Positions 35,388 to 44,729 of a DNA stretch of 64,000 nucleotides are shown one piece after another (position 1 is the stretch's first letter; each line of letters begins with the position of its first letter). Position numbers and translations under genes: made by a program. Origin of the DNA: Candidatus Fermentithermobacillaceae bacterium (lineage in GTDB: Bacteria > Bacillota > Sulfobacillia > Fermentithermobacillales > Fermentithermobacillaceae); the NCBI GenBank assembly GCA_018052455.1, contig JAGPNE010000001.1, positions 124,761 through 188,760 of the forward strand, read 5' to 3'. The notes under the pieces are model-generated. The model saw nothing but the letters and a program-made list of their open reading frames with translations. It was not told where the DNA came from and did no database searches.

Positions 35388-38300
35388 TCATTGAAACAAC
35401 GGTAGCTGAGCAGTTTCGGGTAGGTCCAAGAGTAGCCCATGGTCCTTCATTGCTTCGCACACTCTTTTGCCAATTCCGGTCCGCTTCCTGAAGTCCTCTA
35501 TGGATTCAAAAGCCCCTTCTTCCCTTGACTTCACGATAGATGAGGCAGCCTGATTGCCAATCCCTGGGATGGCTGTAAAAGGAGGAATGAGTTCACATCC
35601 TTTAGGCACATATCTTGATACCTCAGAAACATAGAGATCGCACCGCCCGAAACGAAAACCTTTTTCGGACATCTCTATGGCAAGTTCGAGAGCACTAGCA
35701 ATGTCTTGTTCCCTCGCTGTTGCTGAAGAATTAGCACCTACTTTTTGGATGTATTCTCTCCATTGTGTTTGTTCTTGGTACATATAGTCAGTAGTTAGAG
35801 AAGATCCGGCAAAAGAGAAGTAAGTTGAATAGAAAGCCAGTGGGTAATGGACTTTGTAGTAGGCTATCCTGAATGAGTTCGTAACGTAAGCCACCGCATG
35901 TGCTTTTGGAAATAGGTAGGTGATCTTTTTGCACGAATCAATATACCAGTCTGGCACTGATACAGATTTCATCATGGAAATATCTTCATCTGACAAGGGC
36001 ATGCCTTTTCTTACCTTCTCGGCTATGCTGAATGCTAGAGAAGACTCCAACCCAAGTTCCATAAGGTACAAGAATATGTCCTCCCGGGTTGCAATAACTT
36101 GATCAAGGGTAGCCAGGTTCTCGCGAATCAGCTCGCGTGCGTTATTTGCCCAGACGTCGGTTCCATGGGAAAGGCCCGAAATCCTCACTAGGTCTGCGAA
36201 GCACTTGGGTTTTGTTTCTAACAACATGTTTCTTACAAATCTGGTACCGAATTCAGGAATCCCCAATACCGCATCTGGATCTTCTCCAGAAAAAAGCCTC
36301 AGTGTCTCAGGATCGTCCATTGGTATTGAAATGGGATCTAGGCCCGTAAGCTCGTGCAGAATCTTGAGTACAGTAGGATCGTCGTGCCCAAGAATATCTA
36401 GTTTCACAAGATGCCCTGAAATAGCGCTGTAGTCAAAGTGTGTTGTTATGGAACCAGACTTTCGATCATCAGCAGGGTATTGAAGTGGTGTAAAATCGAG
36501 CACTTCCATTCCTTGAGGTATTACCATGATCCCTCCGGGATGTTGGCCTGTGGTCCTTTTTACTCCCTCTATGCCTTTAGACAGCCTCAATTCCTCAGCC
36601 CTTCTGAATACTCTGCCTGTACTTTCGCCATAGTGCTTGACAAATCCAAATGCGGTCTTGGTGCCAATGGTACCAATAGTCCCGGCTCTGTATACATTCT
36701 TTTTGCCTAGCAGTTTAGATGCGAATTTGAATATCTCCGCTTGCTCTTCGCCAGAGAAATTCAAGTCAATATCAGGTACCTTTTCACCCTTAAAACCCAT
36801 GAACGTCTCGAAAGGAATGTTTTGCCCATCTTTCGCAAGTTCTGCACCGCATTTGGGGCACTTTGCAGGTGGAAGATCAAATCCTGAGTGAAATGCGGTG
36901 TCGCTGACAAACTCGCTGAAACAACATTTGGGGCACACGTAGTGGGGAGGCAATGGGTTGACTTCAGTAATACCCGCTAGCCTCGCAACTAGGGATGACC
37001 CTACAGAACCTCGAGATCCAACTAGGTACCCGTCTGACTTGGACTTTTCTACCATTTTCACTGCTATTAGGTATAAAGAAGAGAAGCCGTTGTCAATGAT
37101 GGCCGAAAGCTCCTTGTTGACTCTTTGCTCAACGATTTCGGGCAGTTTTTCCCCGTAGATGCGCTGCGCTCCTTGTCGAGTAAGGTCCATCAACACTTGA
37201 TCCGAGTCTTCAAGGGTTGGGTAAAAGAACCCCTCTGGAATTGGCGGTAGATCCTCCACTAGACCTGCGATAAACTGGGGGCTTTCAATCACTACTTCCC
37301 TGGCTGCGTCGTTTCCTAGATAACTAGAGAATTCGTCCAATAGTTCGTTAGTAGTTCTGAGGTACAAAGGGCTGGGCCGCTCACCGTTCTCGTTCATCCC
37401 CTTGCCCGCAAGCAGCAGGGTTCTGTATATTTCGTCTTCCGGCTCAACAAAGTGCACGTCCCCAGTTGCAACGCATGGTTTGCCAAGCTTCTTGCTTAGC
37501 TCATAGATTCTCTTGTTAATATCTATAAGTGATTGCCTGTCAGAGACGTCGCCTGTATCTACTAAGAAAGCATTGTTGTCCAGAGGCTGGATCTCGAGAT
37601 AGTCGTAGAATTTAGCGATCTTCTCTAGCTCGTCATCGGATTTGCCTGCAACGATTGCTCTGTATAGCTCACCCGCTTCACATGCAGAACCTACCAGCAA
37701 GCCTTCCCGTCTGTCAGCAAGGCATTGTCTGGGTATTCTAGGAGTCCTGTAGAAATGTTCAAGGTGCGATAGTGTGACAATCTCGTACAGATTTCTCAGG
37801 CCTTTTTTGTTTCGGGCCAGAAGAATTATGTGGAAGGCCTGGTCTTTTGCATTTTCTTCAACTAGATAGCCTTCTATGCCAAGGACTATTTTGATGCCAT
37901 ACTTAGCTCCCAACCGGTATGCGTCGGGGAAAGCCTGAACAACTCCGTGGTCTGTAATAGCAATTGCAGGATGTCCCCAGCGAGCTACTGTGGAAATGGC
38001 CTTATCCAGATCTAAGACAGAATCAAGAGCCGACATTTTTGTATGTAGGTGGAGTTCTACCCGCTTGCCATCGGATTCGTCCTGCCGTACTTTGGGTTGG
38101 GCAACGCAGAGATCATTACAGATGAGCGTTGGTTCTGAATCCATACGGTCTATCCTGATCCTGCCCCGGGCTAGTACCCAGATGCCTTCTCTAAGCTCAT
38201 GGACCTTCTCTTGTCCTGGAAAGATCCTCATGCTTATTGAGTCAACGTTATCGGTGAGTACCACAATGCCACAAAAATCGCCGGACTGAGTCTGCTTCCA

Positions 38301-38780
38301 TACAACGTCTACGACCAACCCCAGTATTGTTACAGTTCCTTTTTCTCCGCCAGTTATGTCTTTTATGGGCACAGGTTCGGTATGGATTGGTTTTCCTATC
38401 AATACACCATTTTGCTTCGGCTTGCTACCTGCGGTACTTCCGTTACCCAGTCTGAGAGATTCCTTAGAGAAATACTTTTCATATTCCTCCGAAAACTCCC
38501 AAGATACTGTAGACAGCGTTGGCACGCAGTTCCTTATCCCTTGTCCTATAGTAGACAGGCACACCTCAAATTCATCTGTTGTGATTTTGGAGGCGTTCTT
38601 GGTCCATGACTCAGTGTCAGGGATCTCGACGAAAATACACCATGCTGCGTTTTTTGTGTCGACAGTTATCGAAGATACCTTGAGGGCTGCTACAACTGCA
38701 TCTACATCAAGGTTTAGAGTTCGTGCCATCTGTTCCAAAGTGAAATTGGAAGAAGACGGCTTTACTACCGTGCGGCTCAA
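35388..38780 (-). CDS. polC: DNA polymerase III alpha subunit, PolC type, without exonuclease domain
   Basis: Replicative polymerase of the Gram-positive PolC family. Order: a poorly conserved N-terminal region, an OB domain (about 140-230), the PHP domain (HLHTKMS at 244, ITDHG near 276, GIEGY near 301, GDVHF near 430), then the PolC zinc finger (CPKC ... CPKC, about 620-660), the palm with PDIDLNFSG near 665, and a C-terminal HhH. The usual 3'-5' exonuclease inserted in PHP is missing: sequence runs from GIEGYLVEEN straight to FHIILLARN. Hence 1130 residues, against roughly 1400 for complete members. The PHP metal ligands look intact. Start TTG 38780, GGAGG 7 bases upstream, overlaps the ispG stop. 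Confidence 0.95.
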   Translation of the reverse strand: MSRTVVKPSSSNFTLEQMARTLNLDVDAVVAALKVSSITVDTKNAAWCIFVEIPDTESWTKNASKITTDEFEVCLSTIGQGIRNCVPTLSTVSWEFSEEYEKYFSKESLRLGNGSTAGSKPKQNGVLIGKPIHTEPVPIKDITGGEKGTVTILGLVVDVVWKQTQSGDFCGIVVLTDNVDSISMRIFPGQEKVHELREGIWVLARGRIRIDRMDSEPTLICNDLCVAQPKVRQDESDGKRVELHLHTKMSALDSVLDLDKAISTVARWGHPAIAITDHGVVQAFPDAYRLGAKYGIKIVLGIEGYLVEENAKDQAFHIILLARNKKGLRNLYEIVTLSHLEHFYRTPRIPRQCLADRREGLLVGSACEAGELYRAIVAGKSDDELEKIAKFYDYLEIQPLDNNAFLVDTGDVSDRQSLIDINKRIYELSKKLGKPCVATGDVHFVEPEDEIYRTLLLAGKGMNENGERPSPLYLRTTNELLDEFSSYLGNDAAREVVIESPQFIAGLVEDLPPIPEGFFYPTLEDSDQVLMDLTRQGAQRIYGEKLPEIVEQRVNKELSAIIDNGFSSLYLIAVKMVEKSKSDGYLVGSRGSVGSSLVARLAGITEVNPLPPHYVCPKCCFSEFVSDTAFHSGFDLPPAKCPKCGAELAKDGQNIPFETFMGFKGEKVPDIDLNFSGEEQAEIFKFASKLLGKKNVYRAGTIGTIGTKTAFGFVKHYGESTGRVFRRAEELRLSKGIEGVKRTTGQHPGGIMVIPQGMEVLDFTPLQYPADDRKSGSITTHFDYSAISGHLVKLDILGHDDPTVLKILHELTGLDPISIPMDDPETLRLFSGEDPDAVLGIPEFGTRFVRNMLLETKPKCFADLVRISGLSHGTDVWANNARELIRENLATLDQVIATREDIFLYLMELGLESSLAFSIAEKVRKGMPLSDEDISMMKSVSVPDWYIDSCKKITYLFPKAHAVAYVTNSFRIAYYKVHYPLAFYSTYFSFAGSSLTTDYMYQEQTQWREYIQKVGANSSATAREQDIASALELAIEMSEKGFRFGRCDLYVSEVSRYVPKGCELIPPFTAIPGIGNQAASSIVKSREEGAFESIEDFRKRTGIGKRVCEAMKDHGLLLDLPETAQLPLFQ

Positions 38781-39871
38781 TTTGCTCCCTCCGGAAAGTT
38801 TGGGTATATGCTTGCTAGTTTCAAAAGAGTATCCACGATCTCGTTTGTAGAAACTCTACCAATAGGCTTACCATAGGAGAACAAGATTCCTCCTTCTCTT
38901 GCACATGCAACTCCAATGTCTGCTTCTCTCGCTTCCCCGGGTCCGTTAACCGGACACCCCATTATTGCAACTTTGATAGGTGTCTTGATGTCTTTGAGTC
39001 CCTCTGCGACTGCTTCAGCGATGTGTATGATATCTACTTCGGTGCGACCACATGTAGGGCAAGATATAATATCAGGGCCGAAGCTGCCGAGATCCAGAGA
39101 CTGCAGAATTGTCTTTGCGATCACTACTTCTTGCGAAGCAGGCCCTGTAAGAGAAACCCTGACCGTGTCCCCAAGCCCTAGTGAAAGCAGTGTACCGATT
39201 CCTGCTGCCGACTTGGCTACGCCCAGATACCCGGGGCCGGTTTCCGTAACTCCAATGTGGAACGGCCAGTCAGTATGGGAAGCCATCATGCTGTAGGCTC
39301 TAATCGTTTCTTTTACGCTAGATGACTTGAGGGAAATAACCGCTGCTTCTATGTTGTTTTCCTCGAGAAAAGAGACATGACGTCTAGCGCTTTCGACCAT
39401 CGCTTCGGCACATGAGGAACCGTAGGCCTCCAAGATGTCTCTTTCGAGGGATCCTGAATTCACTCCTAGTCTGATGGCTGCCCCTACCGATTGAGCTCTT
39501 TTTGCCACCTCTAGTAGTTTATCTTTCCCACCGATATTGCCTGGGTTGATTCTGACTTTGTCAGCTCCTGATTCAAGAGCTGAAATGGCCAGTCTGTAGT
39601 CGAAGTGAATGTCTGCTACGATTGGGCACGATACTTGTCTCTTGATAGCCTTTATTGCTTGAGCAGCCTGTTCGTCTACTACTGCCACCCGGACAATATC
39701 GGCCCCTTGTGACGTCGCTTCTTGAATCTCGTTTACCGTTGCTTTTACGTCGCGTGTATCAGTTTTCGCCATGGTTTGAATGGAAACGTCAGCGCTTCCG
39801 CCAATTGTCAAATCACCGCATCTAACGGGTTTGCTCTTTCTTCTTTGAAACAAGTATGAGTAACTCGACAT
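38777..39871 (-). CDS. ispG: 4-hydroxy-3-methylbut-2-enyl diphosphate synthase
   Basis: [4Fe-4S] enzyme of the MEP isoprenoid pathway, converting MEcPP to HMBPP. The TIM-barrel part carries VRCGDLTIGG, VADIHFDYRLA and RINPGNIGGKDK, and the C-terminal cluster site has SCPTCGR and MGCPVNGPGEA. 364 residues fits the bacterial short form. AGGATGA precedes ATG 39871. It lies between rseP and polC; proS, often found between ispG and polC in related genomes, is absent. The stop overlaps the polC TTG start by 4 bases. Confidence 0.96.
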   Translation of the reverse strand: MSSYSYLFQRRKSKPVRCGDLTIGGSADVSIQTMAKTDTRDVKATVNEIQEATSQGADIVRVAVVDEQAAQAIKAIKRQVSCPIVADIHFDYRLAISALESGADKVRINPGNIGGKDKLLEVAKRAQSVGAAIRLGVNSGSLERDILEAYGSSCAEAMVESARRHVSFLEENNIEAAVISLKSSSVKETIRAYSMMASHTDWPFHIGVTETGPGYLGVAKSAAGIGTLLSLGLGDTVRVSLTGPASQEVVIAKTILQSLDLGSFGPDIISCPTCGRTEVDIIHIAEAVAEGLKDIKTPIKVAIMGCPVNGPGEAREADIGVACAREGGILFSYGKPIGRVSTNEIVDTLLKLASIYPNFPEGAN

Positions 39872-39913
39872 GGTATCATCCTATCTAGTATTTGTTGCTA
39901 TACCAAAAGTACT

Positions 39914-40945
39914 TTATCCAACTAGCAGTAAGATATCTTTGTATGTGATTACAATGAACAAGACCATGAGCAGGAAAAACCCTATAAAGTGAATGATATT
40001 CTCCTTCGCAGGGTCAATTGGTTTCCCACGAATGCCTTCGACAGCCACAAACAGAAGGCGGCTTCCATCGAGGGAGGGTATGGGCAAGAGATTGATCAGC
40101 GCAAAATTCGCAGAAAGGAACCCCAGAACGTAGAGGAGCTGTCCTATCCCTTGTCGGGCGGCCTCGCCTAGAATCTGGCTAATACCTACCGGTCCTGTTA
40201 GCTCTGGAGCAATTGCACCGCCGATCATGCCTGCAACGGTTGCAATCCAAGCTACAGAGACGAAGATGGTTTCCAGAAACGCTTCCTTAATACCCCTGAA
40301 AACTCCGAAACGGACAGTAGTTACCTCGGCTTTTACTCCTATAATACCTGTTCCCGACACATCAATGGGAGTCAGAGTAAAACTCAGGATATTGCCTTCT
40401 CTTTCTACCACGATGGTTGTGGGGACACCAGTCCTTTTTTGAACCAGAGCAACCATATCTCCCCATTCGGATATTTCCGCGTCTTCTACCCTGATGATTC
40501 TGTCTCCAGGTTGTATACCGGCTTCATAAGCGGGGTATCCGGCTACTACTTCCGCAATTTGAGTAGTAGGTTTGGCAATTCCTACGAAAGAGAGAACTAG
40601 AAAAAAGGCCACCATTGCAACCACAAGATTCATTAGAGGGCCAGCTAGCATGACTAGCGCTCGCTTTGCAGGCGGCAGAGACGTGAGTAGCCTTTCTTCT
40701 GGAATGTCTATATCTTCGTCAGGTTCAATACCCTCTTCACCTGCGAACCGTACGTACCCCCCTAAAGGAACCAATCTCAGGGAGACTTCGGTTTCATCCC
40801 CTTTTCTAGAGAAAAGCTTAGGTCCGAAACCTACGCTAAACTCATGAATGTACACTCCGAATTTCCTGGCTGCCAGAAAATGCCCGAGTTCGTGTAGGAC
40901 TATTAAGATTCCTAGGCATATAACGGCTATGATAGTCTGCAGCAA
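39914..40945 (-). CDS. rseP: site-2 intramembrane metalloprotease RseP/RasP
   Basis: Zinc protease that cleaves membrane-anchored regulators within the bilayer. HELGHF (about residue 18) holds the catalytic Glu and zinc ligands; the third ligand is in LLPIPSLDGSR (about 285). A PDZ domain (EAGIQPGDRIIRVEDAE, about 140) lies between membrane helices. 343 residues is normal for the Bacillota single-PDZ form. The start is TTG 40945 with AGGTGA upstream. It lies 4 bases after dxr in the conserved cdsA-dxr-rseP-ispG order. Confidence 0.94.
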   Translation of the reverse strand: MLQTIIAVICLGILIVLHELGHFLAARKFGVYIHEFSVGFGPKLFSRKGDETEVSLRLVPLGGYVRFAGEEGIEPDEDIDIPEERLLTSLPPAKRALVMLAGPLMNLVVAMVAFFLVLSFVGIAKPTTQIAEVVAGYPAYEAGIQPGDRIIRVEDAEISEWGDMVALVQKRTGVPTTIVVEREGNILSFTLTPIDVSGTGIIGVKAEVTTVRFGVFRGIKEAFLETIFVSVAWIATVAGMIGGAIAPELTGPVGISQILGEAARQGIGQLLYVLGFLSANFALINLLPIPSLDGSRLLFVAVEGIRGKPIDPAKENIIHFIGFFLLMVLFIVITYKDILLLVG

Positions 40946-40949
40946 ATCT

Positions 40950-42116
40950 TCACCTTCTCATACTAGATTCAATGGTCTTTCTAGCTTCGGATTCTGCCCA
41001 TACAGCTGCGCATTCCAAGGATTCAAGAGAATCAGCTCTTCTAGGCTCATATCGCTCCAAAACCGTTCTTAGTACATTATACATCTCAGTAAAAGGCAGT
41101 CTGCCGGCCAAGAACGTCTTGACGACGATCTCGTCGGCGATAGACAACACGCAGGGCGCCGTACCGCCCATTCGACCAGCCTCATATCCCAGACCAAGGC
41201 AGGGGAATCGTTTGACGTCCGGTTCTTCAAAAGTAAGGGTACCAAGAACCGGGTTTATCGTTTCCACAAGGCCTTTCTTCCTCTCCGGAAAATTGAGAGC
41301 AAAAGCAATTGGAAGACGCATATCAGGGTTTGCTAATTGTGCTTTCGTGCTGCCGTCTCTAAAGGATACCATAGAATGTATGATACTTTCTCTGTGAATG
41401 ACTACTTTAATACTGTCGTACGGCATATTGAAGAGGTAATGTGCTTCCATAACCTCCAGCGTTTTGTTGAATAGAGTTGCAGAGTCCACAGTGACTTTCG
41501 GACCCATCTGCCAAGTTGGGTGCTTAAGCGCATCCGAAGGTCTAATCTGATGCAGTTCTTCGCAACTGAGGTCCCTTAGAGCGCCTCCCGAAGCTGTAAG
41601 AATGAGGTTTTCTATGCTCGATCTGTCTTCTCCCAAAAGACACTGGAAAATAGCTGAATGCTCAGAATCAACTGGTATGACAGCGTTTGGGTCAGAAAGA
41701 AGAAACGTCTGAACGATCTCGCCTGCCGAGACAAGTGCTTCCTTCCCAGACAGAGCCACCCGTTTGCCGCTTTCAAGCGAACTCAACAGTGGTTTTACAC
41801 CCCTGAAGCCAGGGATAGCATGAACTACTAAATCGCATTCAGGCAATGAGGCAATGCGGCACAAGCCTTCTGAACCAGTGACTACTTCAAGGTCTTTGAG
41901 GCCAAGGGATCCTTTTTCGCTTTTTGCGAGATACGCTGCTTTTTCATCAAATAAGCCAACAACTTTTGCTCCGAAGGCTTTGGCTTGCCTAAGAAGGAGT
42001 TCCCAGTTGCTGTGGGCTGCGAGCCCTATCACTTGAAAATCCGCGCTGTCTGCGATCACATCTAGAGTCTGTAGCCCCACGGATCCTGTAGAACCTAGAA
42101 CGGATACCTTTTTCAA
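40950..42116 (-). CDS. dxr: 1-deoxy-D-xylulose 5-phosphate reductoisomerase
   Basis: Second step of the MEP pathway, NADPH- and metal-dependent. The NADPH motif VLGSTGSVGLQTLDVI is at the N-terminus, SGKEALVSAGE near residue 125, the metal and substrate region VIPVDSEHSAIFQ near 148, and TASGGALRD and HPTWQMGPKVTVDSATLFNK further on. 388 residues is typical. The start is TTG 42116, overlapping the preceding stop (TTGA) with AAGGTGG 9 bases upstream. Together with ispG this places two MEP enzymes in one transcriptional unit. Confidence 0.96.
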   Translation of the reverse strand: MKKVSVLGSTGSVGLQTLDVIADSADFQVIGLAAHSNWELLLRQAKAFGAKVVGLFDEKAAYLAKSEKGSLGLKDLEVVTGSEGLCRIASLPECDLVVHAIPGFRGVKPLLSSLESGKRVALSGKEALVSAGEIVQTFLLSDPNAVIPVDSEHSAIFQCLLGEDRSSIENLILTASGGALRDLSCEELHQIRPSDALKHPTWQMGPKVTVDSATLFNKTLEVMEAHYLFNMPYDSIKVVIHRESIIHSMVSFRDGSTKAQLANPDMRLPIAFALNFPERKKGLVETINPVLGTLTFEEPDVKRFPCLGLGYEAGRMGGTAPCVLSIADEIVVKTFLAGRLPFTEMYNVLRTVLERYEPRRADSLESLECAAVWAESEARKTIESSMRR

Positions 42117-43186
42117 CCCTCACTACCACCTTCGTTAGGTATAGCCTCATGCGAGAGAAAACTTGCGAGAAGCACAGCCACGAGGGGGCCGTAGACAACC
42201 CCTATGGCTCCAAAAAGACGAAAGCCAATATACAAGGAAACCAAAGCAGCTAACGGATGTAGACCCGTTTCTTTCCCGATCATGTTTGTCCTTGCTACTT
42301 GTCTCAAAAAGGACACCCCGCCATATAAGACGATAAGGTACACTGCCAAAGATAAACGACCCCAGATTAAGTGATATGCTATCCACGGTAGATAAATAAG
42401 GCCAGGACCTATGATCGGGACAACGTCTAGAACTGCCAAGATAATGCCCAGACCTACCGCGTATCTCACCCCGATAACCCTGAGACCCATTATGTTTACA
42501 ACCATAGTTAGTATAATTAGCAGGATTTCCACTCGTATTACCCGCGAGACATTCGACAAAATGGTGTTTCCAGTTGTAACAAAAGTGCCATACATCTCGC
42601 TAGGTAGGGCGCGCCCTAGAGATTCGTAGATCTCGTTTTTGTCTTTTATGATCAAGTAAGTACTTATTATTGCGAAGACAGCCGATATAGAAAAGCCCGG
42701 GACTGACTTCACGAGTGCTCCAGCACCCATGACCACACCGTAAAGGGTATCGTACAAGCTGTTCCATAGACTTTGAACAGCTTTGGCCAAAGGTTCGGGC
42801 AGATCCTGTGATAGTTCACCTGTGGTCTCAAGAGTCTCTTGCAGAACCTCCATAAACTGGGTGTAGTATTCAGGCAACCGTTGATACAAATCTGCTAACT
42901 CTGTGCTTAGGCTCGTGAAGCTAAATACAACTATTGTGCCAACTACCAAGCTGAAGATCACCATAGATAATACCGCGGCCCACCCCCTTCCCATTTTCAG
43001 GCGCTTCTCCAAGAACGTAACCATTGGGTCTAAGAGAAAAGCTAGGAAAGCGCCTAAGGCGAACGGGGCCACGTATGGCATTATGTACTTCAAGAATAGA
43101 AAAACTGCTATTAGAAAGACCATCGCAACAAGAATCCTCTTTTTTGTCATGAAGCGCAACAGTCCTTTTCGCATTTTGTAGATCAC
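42113..43186 (-). CDS. AI-2E family transporter (PerM-like)
   Basis: Polytopic membrane protein of the AI-2E/PerM/YtvI family, seven to eight helices in 357 residues, with an amphipathic coiled stretch around 75-140 (LSTELADLYQRLPEYYTQFMEV region) typical of the family. Some members export autoinducer-2 or exchange sodium for protons, but this one's substrate is not predictable. The GTG start overlaps the cdsA stop by 4 bases and has no clear ribosome site, so translation is probably coupled. It is inserted between cdsA and dxr, which are adjacent in most related genomes. Confidence 0.88.
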   Translation of the reverse strand: MIYKMRKGLLRFMTKKRILVAMVFLIAVFLFLKYIMPYVAPFALGAFLAFLLDPMVTFLEKRLKMGRGWAAVLSMVIFSLVVGTIVVFSFTSLSTELADLYQRLPEYYTQFMEVLQETLETTGELSQDLPEPLAKAVQSLWNSLYDTLYGVVMGAGALVKSVPGFSISAVFAIISTYLIIKDKNEIYESLGRALPSEMYGTFVTTGNTILSNVSRVIRVEILLIILTMVVNIMGLRVIGVRYAVGLGIILAVLDVVPIIGPGLIYLPWIAYHLIWGRLSLAVYLIVLYGGVSFLRQVARTNMIGKETGLHPLAALVSLYIGFRLFGAIGVVYGPLVAVLLASFLSHEAIPNEGGSEG

Positions 43187-43962
43187 ATGAAGATGCGCAC
43201 CAGTTCCTTCAGTAAGAAACCTCCAGTACTCGTAAATAGCAGACTGTCGAACCTATCCAAGATTCCCCCATGCCCGGGGATCAGATTCCCCGAGTCTTTG
43301 GTGTTGCAGTAGCGTTTCAAACTAGATTCAACAAGATCGCCAGTGACGGCCATTACACCAAGGCAAAGGCCGATGCACGCGCATAAGAGAAGTGGCAGGC
43401 TCAAATAACTGCTCCACAAGACTGACACAAGCGCGCTTGCAGCAACTCCGGAAGCGGTCCCCTCCCAAGTTTTGCCTGGGCTAATGTTTGGCGCTAGCTT
43501 GTGCTTACCCCATGCTTTGCCGCCAAAAAAGGCGGCAATATCAGTGGCCCAAGTCGCAAACAACACAAGGAAAGCCCATTGACTGCCATCTGCACTGGTT
43601 CTTAGGAGACCCAAAACTCCCCAAAAACCACCTATGTAAACAGTCCCCAGAACGCCGAAGGCGGCAGCAGATACGTTTTTTTGTATTGAAGACAGAGACA
43701 AAATAAGAAGGGTACCGATTAGCAACGAGACAAACAGGCACTGCGGTTGCTGACCTAGTCCCGTCAAAGCCACTAGCGTACATAGAGGGACAAATACGCG
43801 ATGCAAATCCAATTGGGCATTACTCAGGAGATTTCTATATTCGTTGGCTGACAGAAATGAGAGTATTGTCAATAGTAACCCAAAAGGAATTCCACCCAAG
43901 TAAAAAGCCAGAATTGCGATGGGGCCTAGGACAAGAGCTGATGCGATCCTTTGCTTTAGCAC
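43183..43962 (-). CDS. cdsA: phosphatidate cytidylyltransferase
   Basis: Makes CDP-diacylglycerol from phosphatidate and CTP, the branch point of phospholipid synthesis. The 259-residue integral membrane protein carries the family signature near the C-terminus (KDSGNLIPGHGGILDRFDSLL split around Asp and Arg). The start is GTG 43962 with GAGG 7 bases upstream, overlapping the uppS end by 7 bases. It sits in the usual uppS-cdsA pair. Confidence 0.93.
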   Translation of the reverse strand: MLKQRIASALVLGPIAILAFYLGGIPFGLLLTILSFLSANEYRNLLSNAQLDLHRVFVPLCTLVALTGLGQQPQCLFVSLLIGTLLILSLSSIQKNVSAAAFGVLGTVYIGGFWGVLGLLRTSADGSQWAFLVLFATWATDIAAFFGGKAWGKHKLAPNISPGKTWEGTASGVAASALVSVLWSSYLSLPLLLCACIGLCLGVMAVTGDLVESSLKRYCNTKDSGNLIPGHGGILDRFDSLLFTSTGGFLLKELVRIFM

Positions 43963-44729
43963 CCATCATCATCCTCTTTATATGTGACATCGCCAAATCT
44001 GCGTTCGCGCTGAGCAAATTCCGCTACACACTTATAGAGGTCTACTGGTCCAAAATCTGGCCACAGAACATCAGTAAAAACTAGCTCAGAATATGCCGAC
44101 TGCCACAGCAAAAAGTTGGAGAGCCTTTTCTCGCCAGATGTGCGAATAATCAGCTCGGGGTCGGGTATGTCTCGAGCATAAAGCAGGGTCGAGAAATACT
44201 CTTCCGAAACAGTTGTAAGATCTTCCCTGGCGCCTGTAAGAAACTCACTTACCAATTTGAGCGCGGCGTCCAGTATTTCCTGTCTTCCGCCGTAGTTAAT
44301 AGCGAGATAAAGATTCATGGATTTACAGTTTTCAGTATGCCTTGCAACGTCACTTAGAGCATTTACCACAGGTCCGGGCAGTTCTTGCCACCTACCTATA
44401 GGTATTACTCTCACGTCATTTTCTAAGAGCTCATGTTTGTACTTGAAGGTGTAATCCACAACCAGATTGAACAGAAAGGTTACCTCATCCGCAGGACGTT
44501 TCCAGTTTTCCGTAGAAAAGACAAACAAGGTGCAGTACCCAACGCCTAGCTCACGAAAAGCAGGAAGACATCTGCGTATGCTCTCAACGCCCGCTTTGTG
44601 CCCCTCTGTCCTTTTGAGGCCTCTTCTTAGAGCCCAACGGCCATTACCGTCCATAACGATCCCTATATGGCTCGGTACCTTTCCGTCAAGCGCCCTAGAA
44701 AGCCAAAGGTCCTCTTCTGAAGTCCTCAC
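43956..44729 (-). CDS. uppS: undecaprenyl diphosphate synthase
   Basis: cis-prenyltransferase that makes the C55 lipid carrier for cell-wall precursors. IGIVMDGNGRWA (about residue 22) is the diphosphate-binding motif with the catalytic Asp, GHKAGVESIRR follows, and the C-terminal RTSGEKRLSNFLLWQSAYSEL segment is typical. The length of 257 is normal. The GTG start overlaps the frr stop by 4 bases. It links the MEP pathway genes downstream with cell-wall synthesis. Confidence 0.96.
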   Translation of the reverse strand: MRTSEEDLWLSRALDGKVPSHIGIVMDGNGRWALRRGLKRTEGHKAGVESIRRCLPAFRELGVGYCTLFVFSTENWKRPADEVTFLFNLVVDYTFKYKHELLENDVRVIPIGRWQELPGPVVNALSDVARHTENCKSMNLYLAINYGGRQEILDAALKLVSEFLTGAREDLTTVSEEYFSTLLYARDIPDPELIIRTSGEKRLSNFLLWQSAYSELVFTDVLWPDFGPVDLYKCVAEFAQRERRFGDVTYKEDDDGC

